Source of the DNA: Knufia peltigerae
Taxonomy: Eukaryota; Ascomycota; Eurotiomycetes; Chaetothyriales; Trichomeriaceae
Reading direction: 5' to 3'
DNA length: 64,000 nt
Assembly: GCA_030247855.1 (NCBI GenBank)
Contig: JAPDRN010000011.1
Location: 419,768 to 483,767, forward strand
Shown piece by piece: positions 11,225 to 22,313 of the stretch (position 1 is the first letter of the stretch; every line of letters starts with the position of its first letter). The notes under the pieces are model-generated. The model worked only from the letters and a program-made list of their open reading frames with translations, made no database searches and was not told the DNA's origin. The translations under genes were made by a program, and so were the position numbers.

Positions 11225-12278
11225 CTACTCTTCGTAATTTCCAGTCCCAAGGTTCAACCAATTGCTGGTCTCGATATGGCTCTTCAAAAACTCATACACG
11301 GTAAACGTCACGGCCTGACCGGGCGCGACCCTCATTACTCTGGGAGTGATACCCTTGTAGAACGCTCTGAAGCCTTCTTGCTTGAACATGTCTTTTGAGA
11401 TGGCCACGATTCTCGACACGGCCGTCTGCCCAGGCTCGGCGGGCGTCTTTTGTAACCTCGTCTTGATGGTGTCGATGGGCGCGTTCGAGAAAGGTCCCAT
11501 AGCACCACTGATCAACCCGATCAAGGTGGTCTGGTAACTCGGCAGGTTCTGCCCCTGGTACTCGGGCTGCCACCGTTGCAGGATCTCCTTGAACTCTGTG
11601 TAAGCTGTGAAGTTGACGGCCTGGTTCGTTCCCTGTCGCAGCGCTGTCAACGATACACCACGGTACAAGGCTCCGAGTCCTTCCTCGCGGACAACGGTCA
11701 ACAGCGCGTGCGGCGCGCTTCGATACTTCGGAACGTCGAGGGGATCGCTTAAGCTGTGGTATTGCGCCTGCATGCGAATCTTGACGACCTCCATCGGTGT
11801 CACGACAGCAACGGCTTCCGTTACACCGGCACTCAGTCCAGCTGTGCGAGCGCAGTTAGCAAAAACAATTCCAGCAGGCCCAAACCAACTTCAGCGACGC
11901 TTCACCGTGTCACGTACCTAGAAAAGTCGCCCTCGACGTAACAACCCCATCCTTGTCCGCTAATAATTGCTTGTACCACTCGTACGACGTGAACCGGATA
12001 GCCATTTTAGGTACGATACCCGTCAAGACGGCTCCGAGGCCCTTGTATAGCCCAAACACGGTTTCCCGCTTGACGATGTCTCTTCCCGTCGCGACAAAGC
12101 CACGCTTCTTCTGTCCTGGTGTCCGCCCTCTTCTTGACAGTTGCATTCGCACCTTTATTGTGTCGAGTGGATGGCACACGAGGGCCTCCATCATACCGGC
12201 ACCGCCTCCGGCGATCAGGTTAACGGCCGCAGAGGCGGGCTTCTTGCCATGCTCGCCTTTTACGCTTTTGGCAGACAT
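11225..12278 (-). CDS. SFC1: Mitochondrial succinate-fumarate carrier
   Basis: Exon 1 is 12278-11918 and exon 2 is 11841-11225, with a 76-nt GTACGT...CACAG intron; the product has 325 residues. It belongs to the mitochondrial carrier family and exchanges cytosolic succinate for matrix fumarate, which is needed for growth on acetate or ethanol. The three repeats each show the carrier signature: HPLDTIKVRMQ (about 36), TPMEVVKIRMQ (about 134) and APIDTIKTRLQ (about 235). Segments such as LYKGLGAVLTGIVPKMAIRF and the ending GITPRVMRVAPGQAVTFTVYEF match the Sfc1/Acr1 subgroup rather than citrate or oxoglutarate carriers. It is orthologous in type to Aspergillus AcuL. The splice junction restores ATFLAGLSAGVTEAV without gap. 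Confidence 0.95.
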
Positions 12279-13813
12279 TGTGAGGAAGAGCTAGGGCTTT
12301 GCCTGTTATACTCGTACGACACGACGGTATAGTACTGAGCTCAGTCGTTCTTTTGTTCGCTCGCTCGCTCGACCGTTCAGAGGTAGAGAGGTATGCGATT
12401 CGAGACGCGCTTCGTGAGTAGCAGGTCTATACAGCATCCACTTTGAAGAGCGTGTCCAAGAGGTATAGAGAGGTAGGTAGATAGGTTTAACAGGAATGTT
12501 CTATAGACACAACAGTACGCGCACCCAAGCCGGAAACAAGGAGAATGATGTAGTGGCCAGGCCAAGCTGCCTCTGAGGAGAGGAGACGATGATCTCGAAA
12601 AAAAAGTGAGAGGAGAAATGTCAGGCAGAGAACACGAGGCACGCGGAGGGTGAGGTCACTTCTTCTACAAGTAGAGAAATCCAGCATCTAGTCATGTCAA
12701 TCAATAGCAAGCCGTTCCACTCCGAATCCAAGGCGTGAGTCTGAGAGTTACCTTAGGAGCATCAAAAAAAGCCCTTGTCCTTTCCGCCGAGGTACAAGAT
12801 GAGTGGCCAGGGATCCATCGAGCCGCGGGAGGATTAATTAAATGGGAGAAGGCTGTGGCGCTTTGGCATCATCCCGACCCAGGAACAGGACGAGGGGTGA
12901 ATGGAGAATAATGGAGACACAAGAGTCGAATCGCTTCCGGTGGGGAGGGGGGACGAGGATGGTCGATGGGGTTGTTCATTCTGACGCATTATTCTTTCAC
13001 GTAGAGCAGAGAAAAATCATGTCATGGCTTTGTCTGTCTTCCGATGATTGATGACTCTCTCTTTGTCCATTGCCCTCGTACAATAAGAACTGCTGCAGGT
13101 AAAAAGTGCGGGGGAATCAGCAGCGCAGGCAAGTCGAACATGTGATAAAATTCTATATTGTCGGCAAAATAGTTATTCCATGTTCCTTTCATGTGCCCTC
13201 GACCTCCAATCACCCCGGGTGCATGCTTTTACCTTGCATGATCACAAACACCTAACAATTATGACTGATTATTTGGACCTCTTCTTTCAACCATTATTCC
13301 CGTACTCGTCGTACCTCTGACGGTCTCCAGTCATTCACACGCACACGGATCCTTCCTCGGTCAACTCCCAGATAATAATTTTCCCGGGGCCCATACCGAA
13401 CAATTACCGGACAGCCGACCGTGATAGAATCTGGACCATCAGCTGCAGCCTTTCCCGAATCTCTCCGAGCCACCGGAAGGCCTCATGTGGCGTTGAAGCA
13501 GCGTCCGTATAATCAAATCGTCCTCTTCCGACAATCGGAACCGTGGACCTCGGATCCTGTTACCATGTGTTGATTGACTCATAAACAAAAGGTTTTCGTC
13601 TGGGAATCAAATGGTAAATCGTCCGTCGAGAGGCAAATGCAGTGGCCGAACAGGTCGACTTGATTCTACACCAAAAACTCTCATGGCAAGAGCCGAGACA
13701 TGTGAAGAGCTGATGATGACATTGGAACGTATTCGTCTGAGGTTTAGTGCTTTGGTCCAGCAAGGCTATGCTATCATGAAGACATATGCGAGCGTACACA
13801 CATATGGTCTCCT
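12279..13813. other. Long upstream region of Sfc1
   Basis: About 1.5 kb without a supported gene. It should contain the Sfc1 promoter; simple pyrimidine/purine-rich tracts and AGGTAG-type repeats occur near 12460-12490. Short frames on both strands have no domain. I could not identify acetate-regulator sites with confidence. Confidence 0.4.
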
Positions 13814-15586
13814 TCATATCTCTGAGGTCTTATCACCTTCATCTTGTTGGCTCAAGCAATCCCGTGTCTCGGCATAAACTGCCCTCTGCAGGAGCCATGA
13901 CAATTTGCTCAAATTCCCAGGTTGGAGGTATTGCAGCAAGAGGAATCTCTCGTTCACGGGTACAAAATCGCGCCAGGTGAAAATATTCAGCTTCCTCGCA
14001 GTACTTTGAAATTTCACTCCAAACCACTCTTGATTTTCTACCAATTCGCTCACCACAGCCCCCACAGCCGCGACCCAGAACAACAAGACCTGCTCCTTTT
14101 CGCTAGGGGCCTGTTTCAGATGATTTTGCAAGATACTTCCGAGTCGATTGCGCAGTGGTCTCGCATCGATCGTGGCTCGAACTGTCGGCGCACTCTTGTC
14201 CTTTGAGGTTGGCGCATAAAAGGCACTAGCTGGCACAAAAGCCAACCACGCAATGAGTGCAAGTCTAACACAGTCTTGCAATCTTCTGCTGTGGTCATTC
14301 AAGGAGCGCCTACCTCGGGAAGAGGGAGCGGAATCATCTTTGAAAGCAATCAGCTCATCCGCGATTGACCACGCACGAGCCAGCGCCCAGTCGCGATCAG
14401 GCATTGTGGTGTCCTCAGGTACCCCGATCCAATGACACTGAATGACACAGCACAAATCCAGGACCTTGTCGAGCAAGCCTTGGAACTTTGGTGTAAACAA
14501 TACCGATTCACCCACTTGTTGATTGGTCAATCCTCCACCCATCACTTCTCTCCCTTGTCCACGAACGGCGGCAGTTGCACTCACCCTCTGCTGATGAGAT
14601 AGCTCGTCCGTCTCCCACCTGTCTTCAATCAACGGTGGAGTCTGGGTGGCGGCAGCCTGAAACCGGTCGGCAATCCACAGCATTCGTCGCAGGTCGAGGT
14701 CGAGTGTCTGGAATCCTCCCAAAAACGTGTTCGTCAAGTACATGATCATATTGCCATGTATGCGCACTCCATCCCAATTCCGGCGATAGCTCTCAACTGC
14801 CCATAGGAACAATATGCTCGTGATCAGCTGTTGGGTTATAGGTCGACCTTGTGCTAGATATGCTCTTGTCAGTCGCAGTGCAGCATCGGCCAATTGTTCA
14901 GGCAAATCAGCCTGGGCGAAGTATGTCCGGTCAACGTATTTCATGCGGGCACTTGCAACAGCGAGAAGCGCGAGAGTGTGCAGCTCCTCGTTGAGAGCGT
15001 TGCGTACGAACTGCAATGCTCGATTTGACGGTGGTAGCGTTGACCGCCTCGACAATACAGACATATCAGACCTCGTCACGGCAGGGAAATGCCTGAAGAC
15101 AAAATACTCCAGCATCCGATACTTTTCGGCGTTCATGGACAGTTTGAATTGCGCGAACGGTTCCACAGATCCCCAATTTGGTATCTGCATTGACAGACTA
15201 CCGCATTCATGTTGTGGCTGCTTGTCATCGTTTCGGTCATCTTCCTCCGGTGAAGTGGTAGTGGATTTAAGTATGGTTTGCTTGATCGTGTCCGATTCTC
15301 GAACCTCCGATACCGAGACCGCGGGACGCATTGCCAGATGACTAAGAGAGTGACATCTGCTTGGAGCGGGCGAAATGTATGTCCATCCGATCGGTACTCT
15401 TGATCGTTTCAACTTCCTTCTCCTTTCTCTCTCCTTGTTGTAATCTCGAGATTTTTGCGCATGCTGTTGGATCTCACGACGCCCGTCGACGTCATCTCGG
15501 CTATTGGTCAGAGACATCGAGGAGACGGTTTTGTTGACGAACAAGAGGTCCGGCCTTGTTGGTGGCGGGCATCTCGACTGGTGCAT
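13814..15586 (-). CDS. Fungal transcription-regulator-like protein without a zinc cluster
   Basis: A single-exon gene of 590 residues from an ATG at 15586. The N-terminus has the pattern LLFVNKT followed by a basic stretch (about 45-65, HAQKSRDYNKERERRRKLKRSR region), which is typical of a large Pezizomycotina family annotated as fungal-specific transcription-factor domain proteins that lack the Zn2Cys6 finger. The rest is helix-rich, with landmarks such as AEKYRMLEYFVFRHFPAV (about 155), LALLAVASARMKY (about 210) and FLGGFQTLDLDLRRMLWIADRF (about 290), resembling the regulatory half of those factors. No CxxC cluster exists in the ORF or in the 500 bp upstream. It may be nuclear through its basic patch. 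Function is unknown; I am confident of the family style but not of DNA binding. Confidence 0.75.
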   Translation of the reverse strand: MHQSRCPPPTRPDLLFVNKTVSSMSLTNSRDDVDGRREIQQHAQKSRDYNKERERRRKLKRSRVPIGWTYISPAPSRCHSLSHLAMRPAVSVSEVRESDTIKQTILKSTTTSPEEDDRNDDKQPQHECGSLSMQIPNWGSVEPFAQFKLSMNAEKYRMLEYFVFRHFPAVTRSDMSVLSRRSTLPPSNRALQFVRNALNEELHTLALLAVASARMKYVDRTYFAQADLPEQLADAALRLTRAYLAQGRPITQQLITSILFLWAVESYRRNWDGVRIHGNMIMYLTNTFLGGFQTLDLDLRRMLWIADRFQAAATQTPPLIEDRWETDELSHQQRVSATAAVRGQGREVMGGGLTNQQVGESVLFTPKFQGLLDKVLDLCCVIQCHWIGVPEDTTMPDRDWALARAWSIADELIAFKDDSAPSSRGRRSLNDHSRRLQDCVRLALIAWLAFVPASAFYAPTSKDKSAPTVRATIDARPLRNRLGSILQNHLKQAPSEKEQVLLFWVAAVGAVVSELVENQEWFGVKFQSTARKLNIFTWRDFVPVNERFLLLQYLQPGNLSKLSWLLQRAVYAETRDCLSQQDEGDKTSEI

Positions 15587-17587
15587 GACTACCTAGGCAG
15601 GTTCTGGTTACTAGGGAGGACGACCGGTGATGATGGAGTGGTTGTTGATATCCTCGCCACACGCAGACATGTTTCGAAGGGGGCAAATCTACTCTCGCAA
15701 AACAAAAAAATTAAAATGGTACGAAAGCCGCGGGCGACTAACAGTATGATTAGGGATTATACATGGTGATGATGGTGATGATGACTATTCGGGAGGCTAT
15801 GTGAGATATAGGGTATTTGATGAATGTCCAGAGTAAGTAGTGATCATCTCGATGGACCGTCTTCCTCGGACGTTTTCCACCGAGGTGTCATTTTCGAAAT
15901 CTCGCGCTTTTCTTCTCCATATCCACGAGGTCAAGCTGTCTCAATCTGTCCAACGTACACACCAATAACGTCCATGAAACTAAGCACTCGGCAGCCGGCA
16001 TGCTTCGTAAGTAAGCTCGTTTGTACTCTGGAGGAGACGGACCTGTCCGCGGCCGACGCGGGGCAACTTCTTTATCAATATTAGCAATCTTTGATTCCCA
16101 TGTCCTGTACGGTACAGGTACTTTCCGTACACAACGACTTAAGGACATTGTCGAGACCATTCACATTTCAACATACAAAGACATGCATGTGGCTTAGTCA
16201 AGCTGACCGGGCGATTCGCCTAGGTAAAAATTCAATATGTCGATCAACATCCTCGTCCCTAGAACAAAACCCCGAGGGACTTATCATTTCAATGACCATT
16301 GTCCGTATGGAAGCTACAGGACCTGTGACATACAGGAAAAAAGGTGCATACTGTACCCAGCAGTAGTTGGTGATGCTGGCCACCCACTCAAGAAGAAAAC
16401 AAAAAAAATAACAGAGGTAATATGGTATCGATCCGTGATACTCCCTCGATACGGTGACGCAGACACATAACTAAGTACATAGATGTAAAGGTCTGGTTTC
16501 TCGGGGGAAAGTTTCACCTTGGGTACTATACCGGGGCAAGGTATGTTTTCTAGATGGTTTCCTTTGGTGATGAGCTTTCATCGGACATCTTCGGACGGAC
16601 CATGGATGTAGAAACACCAGGTACGTCGATGGAGTCACAGGTCTTGTTAGTAAAAGTGAAAAGGTACAATCGAGCTTTGAAATAAGGCGGCAACCTTTGA
16701 GGCATGAGATACGCGTGCCCGATGCCAGATCAAGTTACAAATCAATTGTCGACCAAGATCTTCGAGTTGCTGTTCCGGACTCTATACTATGCCATCTAAG
16801 ACTGTGACAGTATGGGTTGGTCATTTGCTCAGCCCTCAGCTCATCTCCTTCCATCGAAAGACTGCCACCCATAGGTAAGGCTCCGCGTTCGATCACAGAG
16901 AACTCCAAAGTCCGTATTGCAAGATTGCAGGTACGTTGACCATCCGGGGGCTGAAACTGTAGCCAACCTGGGCAAGCAGGTGCCCAGATCGCTCTCGGTA
17001 CTAGAATTTTTTCCTCGCCTCGTCGCAGTAGCACCGCATCAACATGGTTCAATGTTGATGGCCAACGGACTGGAACCCTTGGGGACAATAGCCATTCAGC
17101 GAGCGGTATGATGCCCATCTTTGACCCACCGATCTTACATGACCTTCATTGGTCCACTTTAAGATTCTGGGGTACTCCAAGTTGGGAACCCCAAGTTGGG
17201 CCGCTAAGCAGGGCTTGACCCACTCCAAACCTCGAAGGGAACGAGTACGCAGTATGCGCATTCGATCAACAGAATACTTGTGGTAATTCTTACAAGCCAC
17301 GACTCCCAAGATGGGGACAGATTACGGGACACCCTGGGCCTCGACCCCTGTCGCGTGACATTTGGCCATGACCCTCCGAGATACCCACAATGGGTCATCA
17401 ATCGAGTTGTAGCTTGTGTATTGACATTGCCTGGTTCTCAGCCGACCGTGGACCGTGTGCTCGCTCAAAAGGCGGAGGAAGTACTCCATGACCTTCGTAC
17501 CCTTGATCCCAACCACAGAGAGTCCTGCGCCAACACTTTGAGTAATACCTCCCAGGAATTCGCTGTGTCTTGTCAGCCTCGTCAGTC
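15587..17587. other. Two-kilobase gene-free region
   Basis: Between the regulator-like gene and the alcohol dehydrogenase there are only short open frames with no domain. A GTACGGTAC-type inverted motif lies near 16108-16120. The promoters of the two divergently transcribed genes must lie here. It marks the left edge of the putative P450 cluster. Confidence 0.4.
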
Positions 17588-18715
17588 ATGCGCGCCCAAG
17601 TACTTGAAGCGTTCAATGAGCCTTACAGACTGCGAAACATACCGCCTCCGGCGTCACCGGCCGGACAAGACCTACTGATCCGCGTCCTTGCGGCTTCATA
17701 CTGTCACACCGACGCTGTTCTGGCAACGGGATCTCGATGGCCAGAGTTACCAAGGGTGGGATCACACGAATTGGCTGGGGAAATTGTCGAGATGGGCCCC
17801 GAGGTTTCGTCGTCCCTCAAATTGAAGATTGGTACCAAGATCGGTGTCCCGGCGAGAGCATACAGACCGTGTGGGCATTGTTACGAGTGTCAGAATACCG
17901 ACGGAGACATCCAGGGCTTCAGCGTCTACTGTCCCAAGGCGAAGCATGTCGGTCTCTCGATAAACGGCGGGTTTGCGGATTATTGTTTGGTCGATTCGCG
18001 ACAAGTCGTCGTAGTTCCAGAAGGACTTATGGCGGTGGAAGTGGCGCCCTTGATGTGCGCAGGTTTCACCATATGGTGTGCCCTCGAACGAGCTGGCATT
18101 GCTCTCGAAGAGAATGAAGGAGTCGGGAAAAGCGTGGCCATCATGGGTGCGGGAGGTGGCCTGGGCCATTTAGGAGTTCAGTTTGCGGCCAAGCTGGGGT
18201 GCCACGTTGCGGCCGTTGAAGCTGCCGATAAACCTTTGGCCTTGCTCCGGAACATTGTCGGACGGTTGGACTCCCCTACTCAAGATCGAGTCACCGTCGT
18301 GGATGCGAGAACACAGTCTGCCGAGGAGGTGCGAAACCAAGTCTGTGGCGAACCTAAAGAAGGTTTCGAAGGCGAGTCGGGTATTGACGCCGTCTTGATT
18401 CTCTCCGACAGTCAATCCGCATTCGACTTTGGAATGAAATTGCTCAAAAACCACTCTACTTGCGTCGTCATCAGTTTTCCCAAGGCTGGGTTCTGTATCA
18501 ACGCCCAGGATTTGATCTTCAGAGACATCAAAATTATTGGCTCTCTTGTTGGACGAATACGACAGCTTCAGGAGATGATGAGTTTTGTGGTGAGGCACGA
18601 CATTCGCGCACAGATACGGGTACATCCATTGGAAAAGGTGAACGAGCTGGTGAAGGATTATCACAGTGGCACAGGAGGGAAGCTGGTGGTAGACTTGTCC
18701 TTATCAGAGGGATAA
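17588..18715 (+). CDS. Zinc-dependent alcohol dehydrogenase (MDR superfamily)
   Basis: A single-exon gene for 375 residues; an open frame begins six codons earlier at TTG, but the first ATG is 17588. MDR alcohol dehydrogenases interconvert alcohols and aldehydes or ketones with NAD(P). Catalytic zinc ligands are seen as Cys39 (SYCHTD), His60-Glu61 (here GSHE rather than the usual GHE) and Cys157 (LMCAG). Structural zinc Cys residues are 95, 98, 101 and 115 (CGHCYEC, then a longer-than-usual gap to VYCP). The dinucleotide fold has GAGGGLGHLG around residue 190. This resembles yeast-type and fungal ADH but with a widened structural-zinc loop. It ends 265 bp from the end of the convergent cytochrome b5 gene, and it is the first gene of the putative P450 cluster. 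Substrate is unknown. Confidence 0.9.
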   Translation: MRAQVLEAFNEPYRLRNIPPPASPAGQDLLIRVLAASYCHTDAVLATGSRWPELPRVGSHELAGEIVEMGPEVSSSLKLKIGTKIGVPARAYRPCGHCYECQNTDGDIQGFSVYCPKAKHVGLSINGGFADYCLVDSRQVVVVPEGLMAVEVAPLMCAGFTIWCALERAGIALEENEGVGKSVAIMGAGGGLGHLGVQFAAKLGCHVAAVEAADKPLALLRNIVGRLDSPTQDRVTVVDARTQSAEEVRNQVCGEPKEGFEGESGIDAVLILSDSQSAFDFGMKLLKNHSTCVVISFPKAGFCINAQDLIFRDIKIIGSLVGRIRQLQEMMSFVVRHDIRAQIRVHPLEKVNELVKDYHSGTGGKLVVDLSLSEG

Positions 18716-18980
18716 AATCCCAACAGAATGTGACATTCGCACGAATCGAGGGAGTATATAGTTGTTGAGAGAGACATTAGCTCGTTCCTCGAGGGCATAT
18801 TGGATCCAAGTCAACTTCACGCAGTGCTTCTACACTCGCATCAATGCCTGCTTCGGCTATGATTTGGAAGCCTGGGAGTTTCGTCCTTTGATACCTTGTC
18901 ATATAGCAGGACGGCTGCTTTTTGCGGCTCTCTTCCTTACACAACGTTCTACTTCTTGATTCCATGCGTCTCTATGTCTA

Positions 18981-19475
18981 TCAACCGAAATATATCGCAG
19001 AAACCACAATGAGAAGAAATGAAGTCAAAATGAGGAACAGAGTTGACGACTCCTGAGGTTGTGTCGATAGCGTAGAGGCTGAATCCTCTTTGAATGCCTC
19101 TGAACTTTGCGATTGGAGGTCCTTCAAGCTGTCAGCTGATACACGTATATTTGATAAGGAATATTGTGCCAACCTCGTCTGCGAGCTTCCCAATCACAAA
19201 TGTCTTCAGTAATTGTCTTGCATCATCGCTGTGAGCTGCATTCTCGAACAGATCTGTGACGATACTCGTTCCCGTTTCCAGGAGCTTCTCTTGCCCGCCA
19301 CTGTGTTGTGTCAGTTCATTCCAATAGCTTCTTGGCTTGAATTTTGGAGAGTCAAATCATACGGGTGTTGATCAATAAAGTCGGTCACATCGTAGACATC
19401 TCCGTGTATAGAGAGGTAGAGACTGTCTTTGGAGTGATGTGCTTCGATTTCAGATAGTGAGTAGACCTTTGACAT
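18981..19475 (-). CDS. Tail-anchored cytochrome b5 (three exons)
   Basis: No single open frame shows this gene; it appears on splicing. Exons are 19475-19363, 19300-19174 and 19121-18981 with introns of 62 and 52 nt, giving 126 residues. The product is a cytochrome b5 that donates electrons to P450s, desaturases or hydroxylases at the ER. Heme ligands are His37 (IDQHPGG, created across the first splice junction) and His61 (ENAAHSDDA). The fold elements YSLSEIEAHH, GDVYDVTDF and FVIGKLADE are all in place. A linker of about 25 residues leads to one hydrophobic helix (107-124) ending in a short lumenal tail, the tail-anchor arrangement. The second intron acceptor (TTGAAG, just after CTGAC) is my choice to keep frame; its exact position is less certain. 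It is divergent from the P450 528 bp away. Confidence 0.88.
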
Positions 19476-20002
19476 GGCTGAAGGCAGTACACTCTGGACG
19501 AAACTGTGAAGGGGGGTGTATATTCACTGTAAGCTCAGACTTGGGCCACAATTTAACCTGGGGGTTTCTAAAGCTTCACCGGTGCTCAACACACAAAACT
19601 TCGTAGTCGCGCCTCCGGGTTATTTGCTCTCCACCGATGCGGAGGTGACACTCTCATCTCACCTCCAATGCAAGTAGTCACACAAGTCCACCCCAAGATC
19701 TGCTGTCAGCTTGCCCTACATGCAAAAACAGTTGTTACAGAAATGTCGACTAAGCTTACCTCCAACTTGGAGTCGTTACAACCTATCGTATACGAAGCCG
19801 CTCCTCTCGGTGCCGAAATAGTGGGCCCGGGAAGCCTCTCACCTCTGCTGATTCTCCACGAACGATCATTGCGTTATACATGACGTCTCAGCAAGCATGG
19901 GAAATTCAAGCATATACATGAAGGTATATAACCATGCCTGGGGATAGGGGTATTATATCTAGAGAGCAGAAGAGAGAGACTTTTGGTCTTTTTAGAGATA
20001 TC
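19476..20002. promoter_or_regulatory. Bidirectional promoter region of cytochrome b5 and P450 genes
   Basis: This 527-bp interval serves both divergent genes. A TATATAA element at 19925-19931 lies about 70 bp before the P450 start at 20003. An in-frame ATG at 19934 directly follows this element and so is probably outside the transcript, which supports 20003 as the start. An imperfect inverted GAGGTGA/TCACCTCC pair is present around 19642-19662, a possible regulator site. Confidence 0.55.
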
Positions 20003-21744
20003 ATGGCGGCTCCAGCAGTGCCCTTTATTGTTCTGGCCATTCTGTTTATCGCCATCAAGTATCTTAATCAGACCGATATACCCAAAGTCAAAAACCTCCC
20101 TGAGGTCCCCGGAATTCCACTGTTTGGCAGCCTCTTGAAGCTTGGTAAAAGCCACGCACGAAGCTGTGCCGAGCTGGTTCCGAGATATGGCCCCGTATTT
20201 CAGGTTCGTCTGGGCAATCGGGTAAGTGCCTAATCCTTGTTGAGACGATCTTGGGCACACACACTCATCCCGTGATACTCAGAGACTCGTTTACGCGAAT
20301 ACATTCGAATCAGTGAAGGAGCTATGGGTTGGCCAGCATCAAGCGTTAATCTCTCGTCCGTCATTCTGGACATTCCACTCAGTGGTTTCTGGCACCCAGG
20401 GGCCGACTCTCGGGACTTCTCCCTGGAATGACAACACTAAACGAATTCGTAAGGCGGCGTCGACGGCGATCAATCGGAAAGCTGTGCAAACGTACTTGCC
20501 AATCATTGATCTGGAAGCAACTACCAGTATCAATGAAATCTTGAGTAACTCTAAAGGTGGAACCAGGGATGTCGACCCCAATGGATACTTCCAACGCCTC
20601 TCTCTGAATATGAGTCTGAGACTCAACTACGGCTTCCGGATCAAAGGGCAGATCGACGACCGGCAACTACAAGAGGTCATCCAGGTAGAACGTGAGCTTG
20701 GCAATTTCAGAGGCGTCGCCCATTGTTGGCAAGATTATATACCCATCCTACGTCTTTGGCCCAGCTACCGCAAGAATGCTGTCAAGTTCCGAGAGAGGCG
20801 TGACGCATACATCCTCCAGTTCTACCAAGAGCTTAAGCGTCGTATTGCTGACGGCACCGACGTACCCTGTATCACCGGCAACGTAATCAAAGATCCTGAA
20901 GCTAAGCTGTCTGATGGTACGTATTGATGATTTGCCCGGGGGTTTCCACCATCTTTGGATTTGGCTAAAGAATTTTACACAGACGAGCTCAAGACAATTT
21001 GCGTTACCATGGTTGCCGCAGGACTTGATACTCTGCCATCGAACATCAACATGACCATTGCGTACCTCTCGTCTCCACACGGGCAAGAGATTCAGGAACG
21101 AGCCTACGCGGAGCTGACCAAGACTTACCCAGATGGAGACGGCTGGCATGCCTGTAAGGAGGAAGAAAAGTGTGAATATATGGTTTCATTCATCAAAGAG
21201 ACTTTGCGATACTGGAGCACACTGAACTTGTCCTTCACTCGGCAAAGTGTGAAGCCTGTCACGTACCGGGGAGCCGTTATTCCCGCGGGCACACCTTTTA
21301 TCTTGGTATAGACACTGACTGACCTTCCCTCTCATATGCATTTTTTATGCTGACTTTTTCACTCAGAACAACTGGGGAGCCAATCATGACGCCACACATT
21401 TCAAGGACCCAGAAAAATTTCTTCCTGAACGGTATCTGGGTGTTCCCAATGTCGGGATCCAGCAGATGAGCTACGGAGCAGGAGCTCGGTCGTGCGAAGG
21501 TGCTCACCTAGCCAACCGGCAACTTTACATTGTATTCACCCGCTTGATCTTGGGCTTCCATATCCTCGAGACGTCAGATCTCAAGGCTCGCCCGAACCTC
21601 GACTCGATCGAATGCAACTCGGTGCTCACCGGCATGGTGACCCAGCCGAAGCCTTTCAGGGTCCGGTTTGTGCCGCGAGATTCGAAACAATTAAACAAAT
21701 GGATCGAGGAATCATTCCAGGCCACCAAAGAATTCGATATCTAA
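20003..21744 (+). CDS. Cytochrome P450, CYP504-like (phenylacetate hydroxylase type)
   Basis: Four exons (20003-20221, 20283-20916, 20983-21305, 21367-21744) with introns of 61, 66 and 61 nt give 517 residues. A hydrophobic N-terminal anchor (4-17) places it in the ER. Motifs: I-helix AAGLDT (296-301), ExxR as ETLR (357-360), and heme loop YGAGARSCEG with Cys435. The stretches NQTDIP, NLPEVPGIPLFG, YGPVFQVRLGNRRLVYANT, SRPSFWTFHSVVS, GTSPWND, YLPIIDLEATTSI and HLANRQLY resemble the CYP504 family, which hydroxylates phenylacetate and hydroxyphenylacetates on the way to homogentisate in Aspergillus. It need not have the same substrate: several positions differ from what I recall of phacA/phacB proteins. 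Neighbouring cytochrome b5 and ADH suggest a small pathway. Confidence 0.92.
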
Positions 21745-22313
21745 TAGGCCTTTAAAAAGTATAACACATTACGGCAGCAGGTGCCTTTGGGTCATTAGAT
21801 CTAAGGTCGCAGGAGAGTGTATCTTCTCAAGTATATAAATCTCCTACCAACAAAGTTTTGATGAGAATATGGAGATTCTATTCTGCCCTATCCAAAAATC
21901 GAAGAAATTGTGTCTGTCCATGAGAGGCTGAGTGAATACTCTGTATCGTCCCTGTAGATAGCGGTGTCGATGGTTTAATTCATTCTCCAGCACAACTTGA
22001 CATTGATTACTGTTTCACCATCATCTTTTCCTCACTAAAACCAATCCTCTTTGGAATCTAGTCCTCGAAATAGACTATAATATACCTCATGCCTTCGTGA
22101 GACACGCTGATCTCTGTGAGGCCTACCCTTGCAGTCCCAGGGCACGTAATTCATGACCCGCTTCCCCGACCTTCTCCACAACCAGAGAGTCACAGATAGT
22201 ATTGATTTACTCCATAATACTCCATACTTCCAATAAGGCCTCTTCCCCTCCCCAGGTTCTTCCGCTCTTTTTTTCTCTTGCTCGATGCTCTAGTCGACTT
22301 GGCCAAACGAGAT
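21745..22313. other. P450 3' region and promoter of the C2H2 regulator
   Basis: This 569-bp tandem interval contains the P450 3' end and the regulator's promoter. A short CT-rich tract (22259-22280) precedes the regulator start. No other gene is visible. Confidence 0.4.

Noticed and set aside
17570..17587. Earlier start for the alcohol dehydrogenase
   Set aside because: The open frame begins with TTG, not used as a normal start in fungal nuclear genes; the first ATG is at 17588.
19934..20002. In-frame ATG at 19934 as P450 start
   Set aside because: It follows the TATATAA element by only two bases, so it would be upstream of the transcript start; the family-like membrane anchor begins at 20003.
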